The position numbers and the translations under genes were made by a program. A stretch of DNA of 33,365 nt from an uncultured Clostridia bacterium (lineage in GTDB: Bacteria; Bacillota; Clostridia; Christensenellales; CAG-314): contig CANQCN010000012.1 of NCBI GenBank assembly GCA_947589685.1, forward strand, positions 1 to 33,365, given 5' to 3'. Each line of letters opens with the position of its first letter. The stretch's first letter is position 1. Positions 31,929-33,365 of this stretch are shown here, piece after piece. The notes beneath the pieces were generated by a model. It was not told the origin of the DNA. It worked only from the letters and a program-made list of their open reading frames with translations, and did not search any database.

Positions 31929-33266
31929 ATGAGCGGTGATTTTACCTTTTTGAAGGGCAACATCGAAACAATAATCTTGTGCTCGCTGTACAACGGAAAT
32001 AAGTACGGCTACGAAATAGCAAAAGAGATCAAAGAACGCACAAGTAACCGTTACGAAATCAAGCAGCCCACGCTCTACTCCTATCTTAAACGGTTGGAGG
32101 AGGACGATCTTATCGTATCATATTGGGGTGAAAACTCCAACGGCGGTCGTCGTCGTTACTACGCATTGACAAAAACCGGCAAGGAAAGCTGCGAGCAGTT
32201 TATTTCCGAATGGCAGTACCATCGCGAAGTGCTGGACGACTTGGTCGACGGTACCGCTACGGGCGTGGAGATCACGCAGGAAGAGGCTACGCCGCTGTTC
32301 GGACGCAGAAGCCCCAAGCGCGTAAAGCGCGCCGAGTTGCAAGAAGAGCTTGACGAGCAGGATGAAATATCGAGGCGCTTGCGCGAACTTGCCGAGGCAA
32401 ACGACGAGGAAAGCCCCGAACCTGTTGAAGAAGAACAAGAAACGAAAGAAGCGACCGAAGAACCGCAAATAATAGAAAGGATAGTCTACGTGGAACGTCC
32501 CGTAGAAAAGGAACCCGAACCGGAGCCCGAACCCGTTGTCGAAACGCCGTCCGATGAGGAAAGGAAGTCGCTTTTCGAAGTCAACCAGGACAATGCCGAA
32601 GAGTTTATGCAAAGCTTCGAGGAACGGGCGCGCGAAGTATCCGAACGTCAATCCTCCGAGGGCGAAAACTATCAGCATGTTTTGAACAACATATTGGGCG
32701 ATCAGCTGGACGGCGTAAACAGCGTGAGCGCCGAACCCGCCGCCACCGCCGCTTTTTACGACAGACACGCGGCATTGGAAGATGTGGCTGACAGCTTGGC
32801 GAAAGAAGGCATACGCATGCGTATATACAACCATGCCACCGCTACATACAAGTCAAAAATGTTGATACCGCAAGCAAAGGTGTTGTGTCAGGCGGCATGG
32901 CTGACATATATTGTTGCCGTTATCTATTTCGGCGTATTTGCGTTGGCTTCGATTGCCGTAGGCGTGTGGGCGCCGTTTGTGATCACTCTCGGCGTGTTGA
33001 TGCTGTTGCCGATAGGCGTAACGATCTACGCAATAGTCGATCCCACTCGCAAAAATAAACCCGCGTTCAATTTCCGCTTGACGATGATAGTTGCAATAGT
33101 CGTTTGCGTCATCATCGTGTTGGGAGCGGTAGGTATAAGCGCCTTGTGCAATGTGGAATTTGCAAACTATGCTCAAACGTCGCGCTGCATATTTATACCG
33201 TTGGGTATCGCCATTCTCATTCCGCTTTTTGTAGGCTTTTATGAAGTGCTTTACAGAAAATATTAA
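31929..33266 (+). CDS. PadR-family regulator fused to a four-helix membrane domain
   Basis: A 445-residue protein. Residues about 8-85 form a PadR winged helix (ETIILCSLYNGNKYGYEI, then YSYLKRLEEDDLIVSYW and GGRRRYYALTKTGKE). A long acidic, Glu/Pro-rich linker follows (about 110-290), including EPEPEPEPVVE-type repeats. Then come about four membrane segments (about 318-340, 345-368, 380-405 and 415-440). Typical PadR proteins are 100-180 residues, so the fusion is unusual, though PadR regulators with DUF1700-type membrane partners are known. AAAGGAGG sits eight bases before the ATG. It presumably holds its DNA target near the membrane; ligand and targets are unknown, and its own promoter has a candidate site. 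Confidence 0.85.
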   Translation: MSGDFTFLKGNIETIILCSLYNGNKYGYEIAKEIKERTSNRYEIKQPTLYSYLKRLEEDDLIVSYWGENSNGGRRRYYALTKTGKESCEQFISEWQYHREVLDDLVDGTATGVEITQEEATPLFGRRSPKRVKRAELQEELDEQDEISRRLRELAEANDEESPEPVEEEQETKEATEEPQIIERIVYVERPVEKEPEPEPEPVVETPSDEERKSLFEVNQDNAEEFMQSFEERAREVSERQSSEGENYQHVLNNILGDQLDGVNSVSAEPAATAAFYDRHAALEDVADSLAKEGIRMRIYNHATATYKSKMLIPQAKVLCQAAWLTYIVAVIYFGVFALASIAVGVWAPFVITLGVLMLLPIGVTIYAIVDPTRKNKPAFNFRLTMIVAIVVCVIIVLGAVGISALCNVEFANYAQTSRCIFIPLGIAILIPLFVGFYEVLYRKY

Positions 33267-33301
33267 CATTTACCAAAGATAAACGGAAGATGCACAAAAG
33301 A

Positions 33302-33351
33302 AAGGGGCTGTCGCAAGTGGACAAAATTCACTTACGGCAGTCCTTGTTTTT
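33302..33351 (+). terminator. Strong terminator after padR
   Basis: The left arm 33302-33319 pairs with 33329-33345: AAGG with CCTT, CTG with CAG, CG with CG, and AAGTG with CACTT, interrupted by two mismatches or bulges. The loop is nine bases, and five T follow at 33347-33351. Confidence 0.85.
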
Positions 33352-33365
33352 GAGTGTTTTTACAA

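Noticed and set aside
1..33365. CRISPR arrays, tRNA genes and insertion-sequence transposases
   Set aside because: I found no regularly spaced direct repeats, no cloverleaf with a T-arm and CCA end, and no transposase motifs anywhere in the window.

Overview
The window reads as a chromosomal segment of a spore-forming, low-to-moderate GC Firmicute of class Clostridia. The evidence is the SpoVA channel genes and the YunB-type sporulation protein, a phenylalanine T-box in front of pheST, RqcU/MutS2, a MutL with an endonuclease site, a Gram-positive type LexA, and strong Shine-Dalgarno sites. The species cannot be named from sequence alone; the style fits an uncultured gut lineage. Most of the window is a dense set of housekeeping genes on the + strand, often with overlapping start and stop codons.

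Layout. 1-641: a GC-rich, hairpin-rich stretch (candidate non-coding RNA) followed by an AT-rich leader. 642-3195: spoVAC-spoVAD-spoVAE and yunB, which act in dipicolinic acid uptake and spore formation. 3236-11571: a strong promoter, a UUC-specifier T-box with terminator, then pheS, pheT, a U32/RlhA-like protein and mutS2 closely packed, so the whole group may respond to uncharged tRNA-Phe. 11662-13983: a cysteine desulfurase and thiI, which together make 4-thiouridine in tRNA. 14118-16328: a class A penicillin-binding protein on the - strand. 16446-24462: miaB-mutS-mutL-miaA (tRNA A37 modification and mismatch repair) and a PLP enzyme of the methionine gamma-lyase/aluminium-resistance family. 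24635-25474: a small membrane protein and an XRE-type membrane-anchored regulator.

25475-27841 differs from the rest. It is AT-rich and codes mainly on the - strand. It holds a two-gene unit with its own promoter and terminator: a zinc-ribbon protein and a small membrane protein broken by a one-base frameshift. Two related palindromes with the 28-bp geometry of Xer/dif sites bracket the unit, and the right-hand one touches the promoter of a tyrosine recombinase (27842-28903). This is the best candidate for an undescribed mobile or switching unit here.

28896-33266: hflX, a probably leaderless lexA, a candidate structured RNA, a YgjP-like protein that has lost its catalytic glutamate, and a divergently transcribed PadR-type regulator fused to four membrane helices. 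A 19-bp palindrome (TACTAT-N7-ATAGTA) recurs five times across the window, mostly in intergenic gaps, once inside the U32 gene, and once between the divergent ygjP and padR promoters. None of the standard features explains it.
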